Below are positions 1 through 4,951 of a stretch of DNA of 5,088 bases, one piece after another. The stretch's first letter is position 1. The number at the start of each line of letters is the position of its first letter. The notes under the pieces were generated by a model. It was not told where the DNA came from and did not search any database. It was given only the letters and a program-made list of their open reading frames with translations. Origin of the DNA: Actinomycetota bacterium (GTDB lineage: Bacteria > Actinomycetota > Actinomycetes > Propionibacteriales > Propionibacteriaceae); the NCBI GenBank assembly GCA_016213595.1, contig JACRAA010000247.1, forward strand, positions 1 through 5,088, read 5' to 3'. The position numbers and the translations under genes were made by a program.

Positions 1-65
1 ACGTTCTTCTCCTCCGCTTCGCTCCTCCGAACAACGCCACGGGGACCCCGGTGACAGCGCGATGA
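1..65 (+). CDS. Possible 3' end of an upstream gene (partial)
   Basis: Reading from base 3, the frame is open for about 20 codons and ends in TGA at 63-65. That stop overlaps the ATG of the next gene as ATGA, the classic arrangement of translationally coupled genes. The visible C-terminal residues (ending PVTAR) match no family I recognise. The frame starting at base 1 also stops nearby (TGA 52-54), so the true upstream frame cannot be decided here. The call rests only on the overlap, and the stretch could equally be non-coding leader. Confidence 0.35.
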   Translation, partial: VLLLRFAPPNNATGTPVTAR

Positions 66-490
66 GCCTCGCTGATCCTGCGCCGTGGCTGCTCCTGGTC
101 GCGGCCGCGCATCTGGGCTTCCAGCTCACGGTCGACCTCGTCGTCTACCCGGCCCTCGGCGAGGTCGGGCCCGAGGGGTGGGCGAGCGCCCACGCCGGCC
201 ACTCGCGGCGGATCACCCCGGTCGTGGCCCTCGTCTACGTCCCGCTCGTGCTGGTGATCGGGTGGGAACTCGTCGACCGGCCGGACGCCGTGGGCACCTG
301 GCTCGCGCTGGCCGGCGGGCTGCTGTCCGTGGCCACCACCGCGGCGGTGGCCGCGCCGACCCACGGCCGGCTCTCGTCGGTCGACGCGGACGAGCGGGCG
401 GTCCTGCTCGCCCGGCTCTCCCGGGCCGACCGCGTGCGCACCCTCGGGGCGGTCGTGTGCGTGGTCGGGGCCGTGCTGCTCGTCGGGTGA
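62..490 (+). CDS. Four-helix integral membrane protein, unknown function
   Basis: This encodes a 142-residue, strongly hydrophobic protein with four predicted membrane segments at about residues 9-31, 51-70, 77-98 and 126-142. It has no signal-peptide cleavage site and no known catalytic motif. Polar residues stand out at the membrane edges: H17, D25 and Y29-P30 in helix 1, H44 and H47 before helix 2, P99 and H101 after helix 3, and an RADRVRT stretch (about 121-127) before helix 4. The layout resembles small DUF1772-like membrane proteins, but I cannot assign the family firmly. ATG 62 is the only start codon available in frame inside the window. A GGTGA at 50-54, complementary to the 16S tail, lies 7 nt before it. 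The gene overlaps a possible upstream gene by ATGA and converges on the next gene with a 6-nt gap. Coding status is well supported by codon bias and the clean membrane profile. Confidence 0.8.
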   Translation: MSLADPAPWLLLVAAAHLGFQLTVDLVVYPALGEVGPEGWASAHAGHSRRITPVVALVYVPLVLVIGWELVDRPDAVGTWLALAGGLLSVATTAAVAAPTHGRLSSVDADERAVLLARLSRADRVRTLGAVVCVVGAVLLVG

Positions 491-508
491 GCCGGGTCAG
501 GGCCGGCT
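490..508. terminator. Short hairpin at a convergent gene junction
   Basis: AGCCGG (490-495) and CCGGCT (503-508) form a perfect 6-bp stem around a 7-nt loop. The stem includes the last base of the left gene's stop codon, and the loop holds the right gene's stop codon (497-499). Because it is an inverted repeat, both convergent transcripts would carry it. There is no T-tract on either side, so it is not a canonical intrinsic terminator. It may only reduce read-through, or be chance in GC-rich DNA. Confidence 0.3.
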
Positions 509-1468
509 GCGAGCGATCATCCTGACCAGCCGCGGTGACGCCAGGCCGAGGTAGGTCGCCGTGGCGGGGAGGCCGAGGGCGGCCTGCAGGGTGCCGCACC
601 GCGTCGGGTCGATCGCCAGCGTGCGCATCGTCCCGGTCCGGTCGCCCAGCACCACGACGTACGACGTCGCGTCGGGGTCGGGGGCGCAGTCGGCCACCCC
701 GTCCAGGTAGCCGGTCGTCGCCGCGGCACGGATCGCGTCCGCGGCCGAGGGCTGCACCCGCCACTGGTCGACGAGCGTGCGGCGCCGACCGTCGCCGGAG
801 TAGGCGCACACGTCGACGACGACCGCCGGCATCGGCAGCACGGGCACGGTCGACTGCCACGGCTGCTCGGCGTCGTCGGTGAGCTGCTCGGCCGACGCGC
901 CGTCGGCGTTGGTCGCGGTCGTCGTGAAGCGGCGCGGACACCGGACGGGATCCGGCGGCGGGTCGGCGGGTGCGTTCCCGGCGGCGTCCATCAGGAGGGT
1001 GGTCTCGAGCTGGCTGAAGAGGGTGGCGTCGCGCGTGCTGCACCCCGTGTCGCCCACCAGCTCGGCGATGCGGCCGTCGGCCAGGCCGACCTCGATCCGG
1101 AACCGGCGGGCAGGGCCCGCTGTCGGGCCGCCGTCGACGGCGCACACCCGGCGTCCGTCCTGCGTCTGCCAGAGGGTCGCGGCGACGGCCACGGCGAGGT
1201 CGCCCGTGACCACCCCGGCCGGGTGGCGTACGCGCTGAGCGTCTCCCTGGGCGGCCAACGGGCAGAAGCGCACCCACTCCGCTTCCTGCGCCCCGATCTC
1301 GTCGGTCGGAGCGGTCGCCCGCACGACGCACTCGGAGGAGCGCGGGGCCGCGGCCGGCTCCTCGTCGGCCACGAGGCCGCGCACGGTGAGGACCGCGACC
1401 AGCGCGAGGAGGCCGACCGCGACGGCGGCCAGCACGGACCACCCGGTGCGTAGTGTCACGAGATGCAC
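497..1468 (-). CDS. Membrane-anchored extracytoplasmic protein with duplicated four-cysteine unit
   Basis: This encodes a 323-residue protein with one hydrophobic helix near the N-terminus (about residues 10-34). The helix is followed by an acidic and alanine/proline-rich linker, so the rest is probably outside the cytoplasm. There are eight cysteines: C47, C69, C109, C143, C177, C221, C261 and C291. They fall into two sets of four with matching order. The second-to-third spacing is exactly 40 in both, and the third-to-fourth is 34 versus 30. With an offset of 152, the pattern A-A-x6-D-G-x3-C-A recurs (from A96 and from A248), followed in each half by a hairpin-like stretch ending in cysteine. 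This suggests internal duplication and up to four disulfides. No catalytic motif or family is recognised. The start taken is GTG at 1468-1466; GTG at 1459-1457 (codon 4) is equally possible. Neither has a Shine-Dalgarno sequence. The gene diverges from helD. Confidence 0.75.
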   Translation of the reverse strand: MHLVTLRTGWSVLAAVAVGLLALVAVLTVRGLVADEEPAAAPRSSECVVRATAPTDEIGAQEAEWVRFCPLAAQGDAQRVRHPAGVVTGDLAVAVAATLWQTQDGRRVCAVDGGPTAGPARRFRIEVGLADGRIAELVGDTGCSTRDATLFSQLETTLLMDAAGNAPADPPPDPVRCPRRFTTTATNADGASAEQLTDDAEQPWQSTVPVLPMPAVVVDVCAYSGDGRRRTLVDQWRVQPSAADAIRAAATTGYLDGVADCAPDPDATSYVVVLGDRTGTMRTLAIDPTRCGTLQAALGLPATATYLGLASPRLVRMIARSRP

Positions 1469-1472
1469 GCTA
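1467..1472 (-). promoter_or_regulatory. Candidate -10 hexamer for a leaderless start of the eight-cysteine gene
   Basis: On the minus strand TAGCGT (1472 down to 1467) fits the actinobacterial TANNNT -10 pattern. It ends 7 nt before the GTG at 1459-1457, the spacing expected of a leaderless transcript. This would favour that GTG over the one at 1468 and give a 320-residue protein. No convincing -35 is present at 16-18 bp upstream, so the call is weak. Confidence 0.3.
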
Positions 1473-1498
1473 AATGAGTGGGTGCGGCCTCGCGGCGC

Positions 1499-1504
1499 TA
1501 GGCT
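1499..1504 (+). promoter_or_regulatory. Candidate -10 hexamer of the helD promoter
   Basis: TAGGCT fits the actinobacterial TANNNT -10 pattern and lies in the 90-nt divergent region between the eight-cysteine gene and helD. A start about 7 nt downstream would give a 5' leader of roughly 45-50 nt that contains the helD ribosome-binding site. The position where a -35 should sit (about 1476-1481) is not close to TTGACA. The rest of 1469-1558 shows no clear operator or hairpin. Confidence 0.35.
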
Positions 1505-1547
1505 TGTCGGTCTGTCCGAGCGGGTTGGACACAGTCATCGGGGGATG

Positions 1548-1552
1548 AGGAG
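1548..1552 (+). promoter_or_regulatory. Ribosome-binding site of helD
   Basis: AGGAG sits 6 nt before the GTG at 1559. It fixes that GTG as the start. The ATG at 1545 is rejected because it is followed by an in-frame TGA after five codons. Confidence 0.75.
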
Positions 1553-1558
1553 CAGGAC

Positions 1559-3748
1559 GTGAGCGAGGAGCTCGAAGCACGCGAGATCGCCGCGGAGCAG
1601 CACTACGTCGACGAGGTCTACGTCCAGCTCGAGGCGACCACCCAGAACGCGAAGGCGCTCGCGGCGGAGGGACGCAACCGGGGCAGGCTGGAGCACGAGG
1701 GCGGTCTCGTCGAGCGCGACGCGATGGTCTTCCAGGCGGCCAAGCGGATCGCCCAGCTCGACGCCGCCCAAGAGGGCCTGGTCTTCGGCCGCCTCGACCT
1801 CGACCCGTCGATCGACGTGCTGCCGCGCTACATCGGGCGCATCGGCGTCCGCAACGCCGACCGCGACGTGCTGCTCATCGACTGGCGCGCGCCCGCGGCC
1901 GGGGTGTTCTCCCAGGCCACGGCCGCGACCCCGCAGGGCGTCGTACGCCGCCGGGTGCTGCGCTCGCAGCACCGCACGGTCATCGGTGTCGAGGACGAGC
2001 TCCTCGACGACCAGGCGCTCAACCGTTCGGGGGCGGACCTGCCGATCGTCGGCGAGGGCGCGCTGATGGCGCAGCTCTCCCGCGCCCGCGACCGGTCGAT
2101 GCACTCCATCGTGGCGACCATCCAGGCCGAGCAGGACAAGGCGATCCGCGCGCCCGGCAAGGGCGTCGTGTCGATCTCCGGCGGACCCGGCACCGGCAAG
2201 ACCGTGGTCGCGCTGCACCGTGCGGCCTTCCTCCTCTACTCCGACCGTCGTCGCTACGAGGGCGGCGGCGTGCTCGTCGTCGGGCCGAGCGGCGTCTTCA
2301 TGCGCTACATCGAGCGCGTGCTTCCCAGCCTCGGTGAGACGGCTGTCGCGCTGCGGTCGCTCGGCGAGGTCGTCGGTGGCCTCCGCGCGACCCGCCACGA
2401 CGAGCCGGCGGTCGCCGACGTCAAGGGTTCGTCGCGGATGGCGGAGCTGATGCGGCGTACGTCCCGCCAGCACGCGCCCGGCGCCCCCACCAGCTTCCGC
2501 ATCTACTGGCGCGACGACACGATCGTGCTCGACCCCGGCCTGCTCGGCCGGCTGCGCCGCCAGCTGATGTCGCAGGGCCGCCGCAACCGCCAGCTGCCGC
2601 GCGTCGCCCGCACGCTCCTCGACGCGATGTGGCGCCAGGTGCAGGGCGAGCGCGGTCGCGAGCGGGGGCGGGAGGCCTTCGACGACGACATGCTGGGTCA
2701 CGCCGGCTTCGTCGAGTTCGCCTCGGCCTGGTGGCCGCCGCTCGACGCTAAGACCGTCTTCGGCTGGCTGCGCGACCCGGAGTTCCTGTCGCGGGTCGGC
2801 GAGGGCGTGATCAGCCGCGAGGAGCAGCTGCTGCTCGCCAAGTCGTGGGCCGCCGACAGCGTAGCGATCGAGGACGTGCCGCTGCTCGACGAGCTGCGCT
2901 ACGCCCTCGGCGACGTGCCGCAGCGCACCGACGACGAGCGCGACCTCGACGAGACCGGCCTCCTGGAGGGTGGTGTCGACCTCCAGGAGCTCACCACGAT
3001 CTCCGAGCGGGAGTACGCCCCCGGCGGCCTGGCCTGGTCGGCACCGACCCACCGGATCGAGGACGACGGCTACGCCCACGTCCTCATCGACGAGGCGCAG
3101 GACCTGACGCCGATGCAGTGGCGGATGGTCGGCCGGCGCGGTCGTGCGGCGAGCTGGACGATCGTCGGTGACCCGGCGCAGTCGTCGTGGCCCGACGCAC
3201 CGGAGGCCAACCGCGCGCGCCTCGACGCGCTGGAGGGCAAGGAGCTCCACGAGTTCCACCTGTCCACCAACTACCGCAACTCCGCCGAGATCTACGCCTT
3301 CGCGGCCGACTACGCCCAGCGCGTGGGCCTCGACGCCGACCTGCCCGATGCCGTACGCCGCACGGGCGAGAACCCGCGGGTCGTGGGTCCGGTCGACGAC
3401 CTCGAGGCCGCCGTCCGCTCGGCGGTGACCGAGACGGCCGGGCGCGTGCAGGGCACCGTCGGCATCGTCGTCCCGGTCGCCCGGCGCTCGGAGGTCAAAG
3501 CGTGGCTGGCGTCGTGGCCCGAGCTGGCCTCCTACGCCGCGGGTGCCCGCGCGGCAGTGGACTCCAGCGTCACGCCGAGCGGCGAGGACCGCGTCGTCGT
3601 GCTCACCGGCCTCGACACCAAGGGCCTGGAGTTCGACGGCATCGTGGTGGTCTCGCCGCAGGAGATCGAGGACGAGTCGGCCACGGGTCGCGCGACGCTC
3701 TACGTCGTGCTCACGCGTGCGACGCAGCTGCTGACCACCGTCGGCTGA
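1559..3748 (+). CDS. helD: HelD-family superfamily-1 ATPase (RNA polymerase recycling factor)
   Basis: This encodes a 729-residue protein from a GTG start with a good Shine-Dalgarno. Proteins of the HelD/HelR family bind RNA polymerase and use ATP to free it from stalled complexes or nucleic acid; some actinobacterial members also displace rifampicin. Visible parts, in order: a charged helical N-terminal arm (about 1-60, coiled-coil-like); the family's DWRAP motif (108-112) with RRR near 130-132; the linker IVATIQAEQDKAIRAP just before the ATPase core; Walker A GGPGTGKT (208-215, K214); a long family-specific insertion (about 255-490); Walker B DEAQD (511-515); GDPAQS (537-542); NYRNS (571-575); TKGLEFD (687-693); and motif VI VVLTRAT with arginine R720. 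The protein ends nine residues after R720, as is usual for HelD and unlike UvrD/PcrA. No truncation or frameshift is seen. Flanking genes give no functional link. Whether it is HelD-like or the rifamycin-resistance HelR type cannot be settled by eye. Confidence 0.93.
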   Translation: MSEELEAREIAAEQHYVDEVYVQLEATTQNAKALAAEGRNRGRLEHEGGLVERDAMVFQAAKRIAQLDAAQEGLVFGRLDLDPSIDVLPRYIGRIGVRNADRDVLLIDWRAPAAGVFSQATAATPQGVVRRRVLRSQHRTVIGVEDELLDDQALNRSGADLPIVGEGALMAQLSRARDRSMHSIVATIQAEQDKAIRAPGKGVVSISGGPGTGKTVVALHRAAFLLYSDRRRYEGGGVLVVGPSGVFMRYIERVLPSLGETAVALRSLGEVVGGLRATRHDEPAVADVKGSSRMAELMRRTSRQHAPGAPTSFRIYWRDDTIVLDPGLLGRLRRQLMSQGRRNRQLPRVARTLLDAMWRQVQGERGRERGREAFDDDMLGHAGFVEFASAWWPPLDAKTVFGWLRDPEFLSRVGEGVISREEQLLLAKSWAADSVAIEDVPLLDELRYALGDVPQRTDDERDLDETGLLEGGVDLQELTTISEREYAPGGLAWSAPTHRIEDDGYAHVLIDEAQDLTPMQWRMVGRRGRAASWTIVGDPAQSSWPDAPEANRARLDALEGKELHEFHLSTNYRNSAEIYAFAADYAQRVGLDADLPDAVRRTGENPRVVGPVDDLEAAVRSAVTETAGRVQGTVGIVVPVARRSEVKAWLASWPELASYAAGARAAVDSSVTPSGEDRVVVLTGLDTKGLEFDGIVVVSPQEIEDESATGRATLYVVLTRATQLLTTVG

Positions 3749-3786
3749 GCCCGCGCGTCGATTCCCAGGCTGTTGGTGGCTCTTCG

Positions 3787-3792
3787 TAGCAT
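3787..3792 (+). promoter_or_regulatory. Candidate -10 hexamer of the GH16 lipoprotein gene
   Basis: TAGCAT fits TANNNT and lies in the short gap after helD (stop at 3746-3748). Transcription would begin near 3799, giving a leader of about 33 nt that carries the ribosome-binding site at 3822-3828. No good -35 is visible at the expected distance, and no intrinsic terminator separates the genes, so co-transcription with helD is also possible. Confidence 0.35.
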
Positions 3793-3821
3793 CGTCGGAC
3801 ACGGATGCGACGAGACCTTGT

Positions 3822-3828
3822 GGGGAGG
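3822..3828 (+). promoter_or_regulatory. Ribosome-binding site deciding the GH16 gene start
   Basis: GGGGAGG lies 3 nt before the ATG at 3832. The spacing is a little short but usable. The upstream in-frame ATG at 3805 has no such site, so 3832 is preferred. This also gives a normal lipoprotein signal peptide. Confidence 0.6.
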
Positions 3829-3831
3829 CCG

Positions 3832-4740
3832 ATGACCCGGCACTCGGACACGCTGGTGGGCAGGTCCCTGTGGCGCGCCGCCGTCCTCGGCGGCACGCTG
3901 CTGTTCCTGGCCACGGCCTGCGTGAGCCCGGGCTCGTGGCCGAGGAAGGTGTCCGTCATCCCTCCGGTCACGTCCCCGACGGAGACCGTCGCGCCGGAAG
4001 AGGTCCCGCCGACGACGCAGCCCCCCGCCGCCCCCGAGTGGCAGGAGGTCTTCATGGACCACTTCGACGGAGCTGCCGGCACGCCTCCCGGCCAGTGGCA
4101 CCCGATGACCGGCTGGAACGGAGCCACCCTCAACGGCTCGGGCCAGCTCGACGTGGGTCACCTGAGCCAGATCCGGTCGACGCCGGGCTGGTCGCTGCCG
4201 GTCGGCACCCAGGTGCGAGTCTCAGCGAGCCTCATCATGCCTGACACGGGCAGCAACTATGCCGCCCTGTGGCTGCAGCATCCCGACGCCGGTGACCCGC
4301 GCGAGATCGACGTGATCGAGAGCTACGGCCCCTTGAAGGCCGCGGGCGCCCAGCTCGGGTCCCACCTCTGCTACGACGAGACGGTCGACAACGGCGTGGA
4401 CGAGTGCGGCGCCGTGGGCCGCACGGCCGAGCTCTCGGGCGTCAGCGACAACTTCGCCGACGGCGTGAAGCCGTGGCAGTCCTACTGGGAGTATCACGCG
4501 GAGTTCACCGTCGGCTCCGACCGGGTCTGGTTCCAGGCGCGAGACGGCTCGGGCAACCTCGCGTACACCGCGGCCACGCTGCCCGACGTGCGGCGGGTGC
4601 CGGGCAACGTCGTCCCCTTCCACCTGCGACTGTCCAATAAGGACGTCGCCCCCGACGACGCGGTCCCCGGCGGCGAGCGGCACAGCATGCTCGTCGACTG
4701 GGTGGCGGTCCAGGTCAAGTACCCCACTGCCGCCGGCTGA
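3832..4740 (+). CDS. Secreted lipoprotein with glycoside hydrolase family 16 domain
   Basis: This encodes a 302-residue protein from ATG 3832. Residues 1-30 form a lipoprotein signal peptide: basic N-region, hydrophobic core, and lipobox LATAC with the lipidated cysteine at C30. A proline/threonine-rich linker (about 31-68) follows. The domain from about residue 70 to the end has family 16 hallmarks: an opening FMDHFDG strand (74-80), a YAALWLQ strand (143-149), the catalytic motif EIDVIE (E158 nucleophile, D160, E163 acid/base by family precedent), and a closing VDWVAVQV strand (288-295). C180 and C192 are close enough to form a disulfide. Family 16 enzymes retain stereochemistry and cut beta-1,3 or mixed beta-glucans, agarose, carrageenan or related polymers; the substrate here cannot be read from the sequence. 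It probably acts on the outer face of the membrane. An upstream in-frame ATG (3805) would add nine residues and lacks a ribosome-binding site. Confidence 0.85.
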   Translation: MTRHSDTLVGRSLWRAAVLGGTLLFLATACVSPGSWPRKVSVIPPVTSPTETVAPEEVPPTTQPPAAPEWQEVFMDHFDGAAGTPPGQWHPMTGWNGATLNGSGQLDVGHLSQIRSTPGWSLPVGTQVRVSASLIMPDTGSNYAALWLQHPDAGDPREIDVIESYGPLKAAGAQLGSHLCYDETVDNGVDECGAVGRTAELSGVSDNFADGVKPWQSYWEYHAEFTVGSDRVWFQARDGSGNLAYTAATLPDVRRVPGNVVPFHLRLSNKDVAPDDAVPGGERHSMLVDWVAVQVKYPTAAG

Positions 4741-4766
4741 CGCCAGCGCCCGGTACGCCTGCTGCG

Positions 4767-4892
4767 GGTCGAGTAGTCCGCGAGGAACGAGCGGATGTAT
4801 CGAGACCTACCGCCCCGCTGGTCGAGGAGCGACGAAGTCGCGTCACGAGACCTACCGCTCGCTGGTTGAGGAGCCGAGCGAGCCTCGAAACC
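4767..4892. repeat. Three tandem REP-like hairpin units
   Basis: Three related inverted-repeat units lie at 4767-4807, 4820-4852 and 4864-4892. Each opens with GGTC or GGTT followed by GA. Each closes with the complement GACC or AACC, preceded by an unpaired GA. Units 1 and 2 have a perfect 5-bp inner stem (TCCGC/GCGGA at 4777-4781 and 4791-4795; GCGAC/GTCGC at 4829-4833 and 4837-4841). Unit 3 pairs GAGG/CCTC. The spacers (4808-4819, 4853-4863) are nearly identical, beginning TACCGC and ending CGCT. In unit 3 both arms changed together (GGTT with AACC), which keeps the pairing. The array fills most of the gap between the GH16 and DUF222 genes. It resembles dispersed intergenic palindromes I associate with Nocardioides-type genomes. 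It could act as a transcript stabiliser or terminator, but has no T-tracts. Confidence 0.65.
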
Positions 4893-4924
4893 CACCTGTG
4901 GACGACGGGCCCGTTGTCGGTGGG
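4891..4924. repeat. Imperfect inverted repeat upstream of the DUF222 promoter
   Basis: CCCACC (4891-4896) is complementary to GGTGGG (4919-4924). Between them, after a 4-nt bulge TGTG, lies an 18-bp palindrome (4901-4918) centred on GGGCCC with a single G/T mismatch pair. On the plus strand it is followed by TTGGTTTA, so as RNA it could act as a terminator for transcripts arriving from the left. As DNA it covers the place where a -35 element should lie, so it could instead be an operator. Which role applies is not visible. Confidence 0.5.
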
Positions 4925-4930
4925 TTGGTT

Positions 4931-4936
4931 TATAAT
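4931..4936 (+). promoter_or_regulatory. TATAAT -10 box of the DUF222 gene (leaderless)
   Basis: This is a perfect consensus TATAAT in otherwise very GC-rich DNA, ending 7 nt before the ATG at 4944. The predicted transcription start falls on or beside the A of that ATG, so the mRNA is probably leaderless, in agreement with the absence of a Shine-Dalgarno. The -35 region is poor: TTGTCG at 4914-4919 is only 11 bp away. Confidence 0.6.
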
Positions 4937-4951
4937 CGAACACATGCTCGA
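4936..4951 (+). promoter_or_regulatory. LexA operator (SOS box)
   Basis: TCGAACACATGCTCGA matches the known actinobacterial/mycobacterial SOS box TCGAAC-N4-GTTCGA at 11 of 12 defined positions; the one mismatch is C for T at 4948. It shares its first base with the end of the -10 box and covers the predicted transcription start and the start codon. LexA bound here would block initiation. Mycobacterial genes of the related 13E12 (DUF222/HNH) family are known LexA targets, which supports the call. Confidence 0.7.

Noticed and set aside
879..1238. A 119-codon plus-strand frame inside the eight-cysteine gene
   Set aside because: It has no ribosome-binding site, family signal or sensible hydropathy, and is explained as the opposite-strand shadow of the minus-strand gene.
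213..1442. A 409-codon minus-strand frame overlapping two genes
   Set aside because: The product is mostly Arg, Gly, Pro and Ala without domain structure. It runs across the convergent junction and contradicts the better-supported membrane protein and eight-cysteine protein.
1499..1520. Possible rifamycin-associated element (GGCTTG...) upstream of helD
   Set aside because: Only the short GGCTTG stretch is similar. The expected symmetrical partner arm is missing, so the known inverted-repeat element is not present.
1535..3802. A 755-codon open frame on the minus strand, antisense to helD
   Set aside because: Its translation is a low-complexity Arg/Val/Asp/Leu-rich product typical of the antisense frame of a GC-rich gene. 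The plus strand encodes an intact ATPase with every motif in order.
4736..4747. GCTG/CAGC hairpin at the GH16 stop codon as a terminator
   Set aside because: It has only a 4-bp stem with a 4-nt loop and no T-tract, which is expected by chance at this GC content.
4767..4892. CRISPR-like array
   Set aside because: There are only three units, each an internally symmetrical hairpin with differing cores, and the constant part is split between arms and spacers. This is the reverse of identical repeats with unique spacers.
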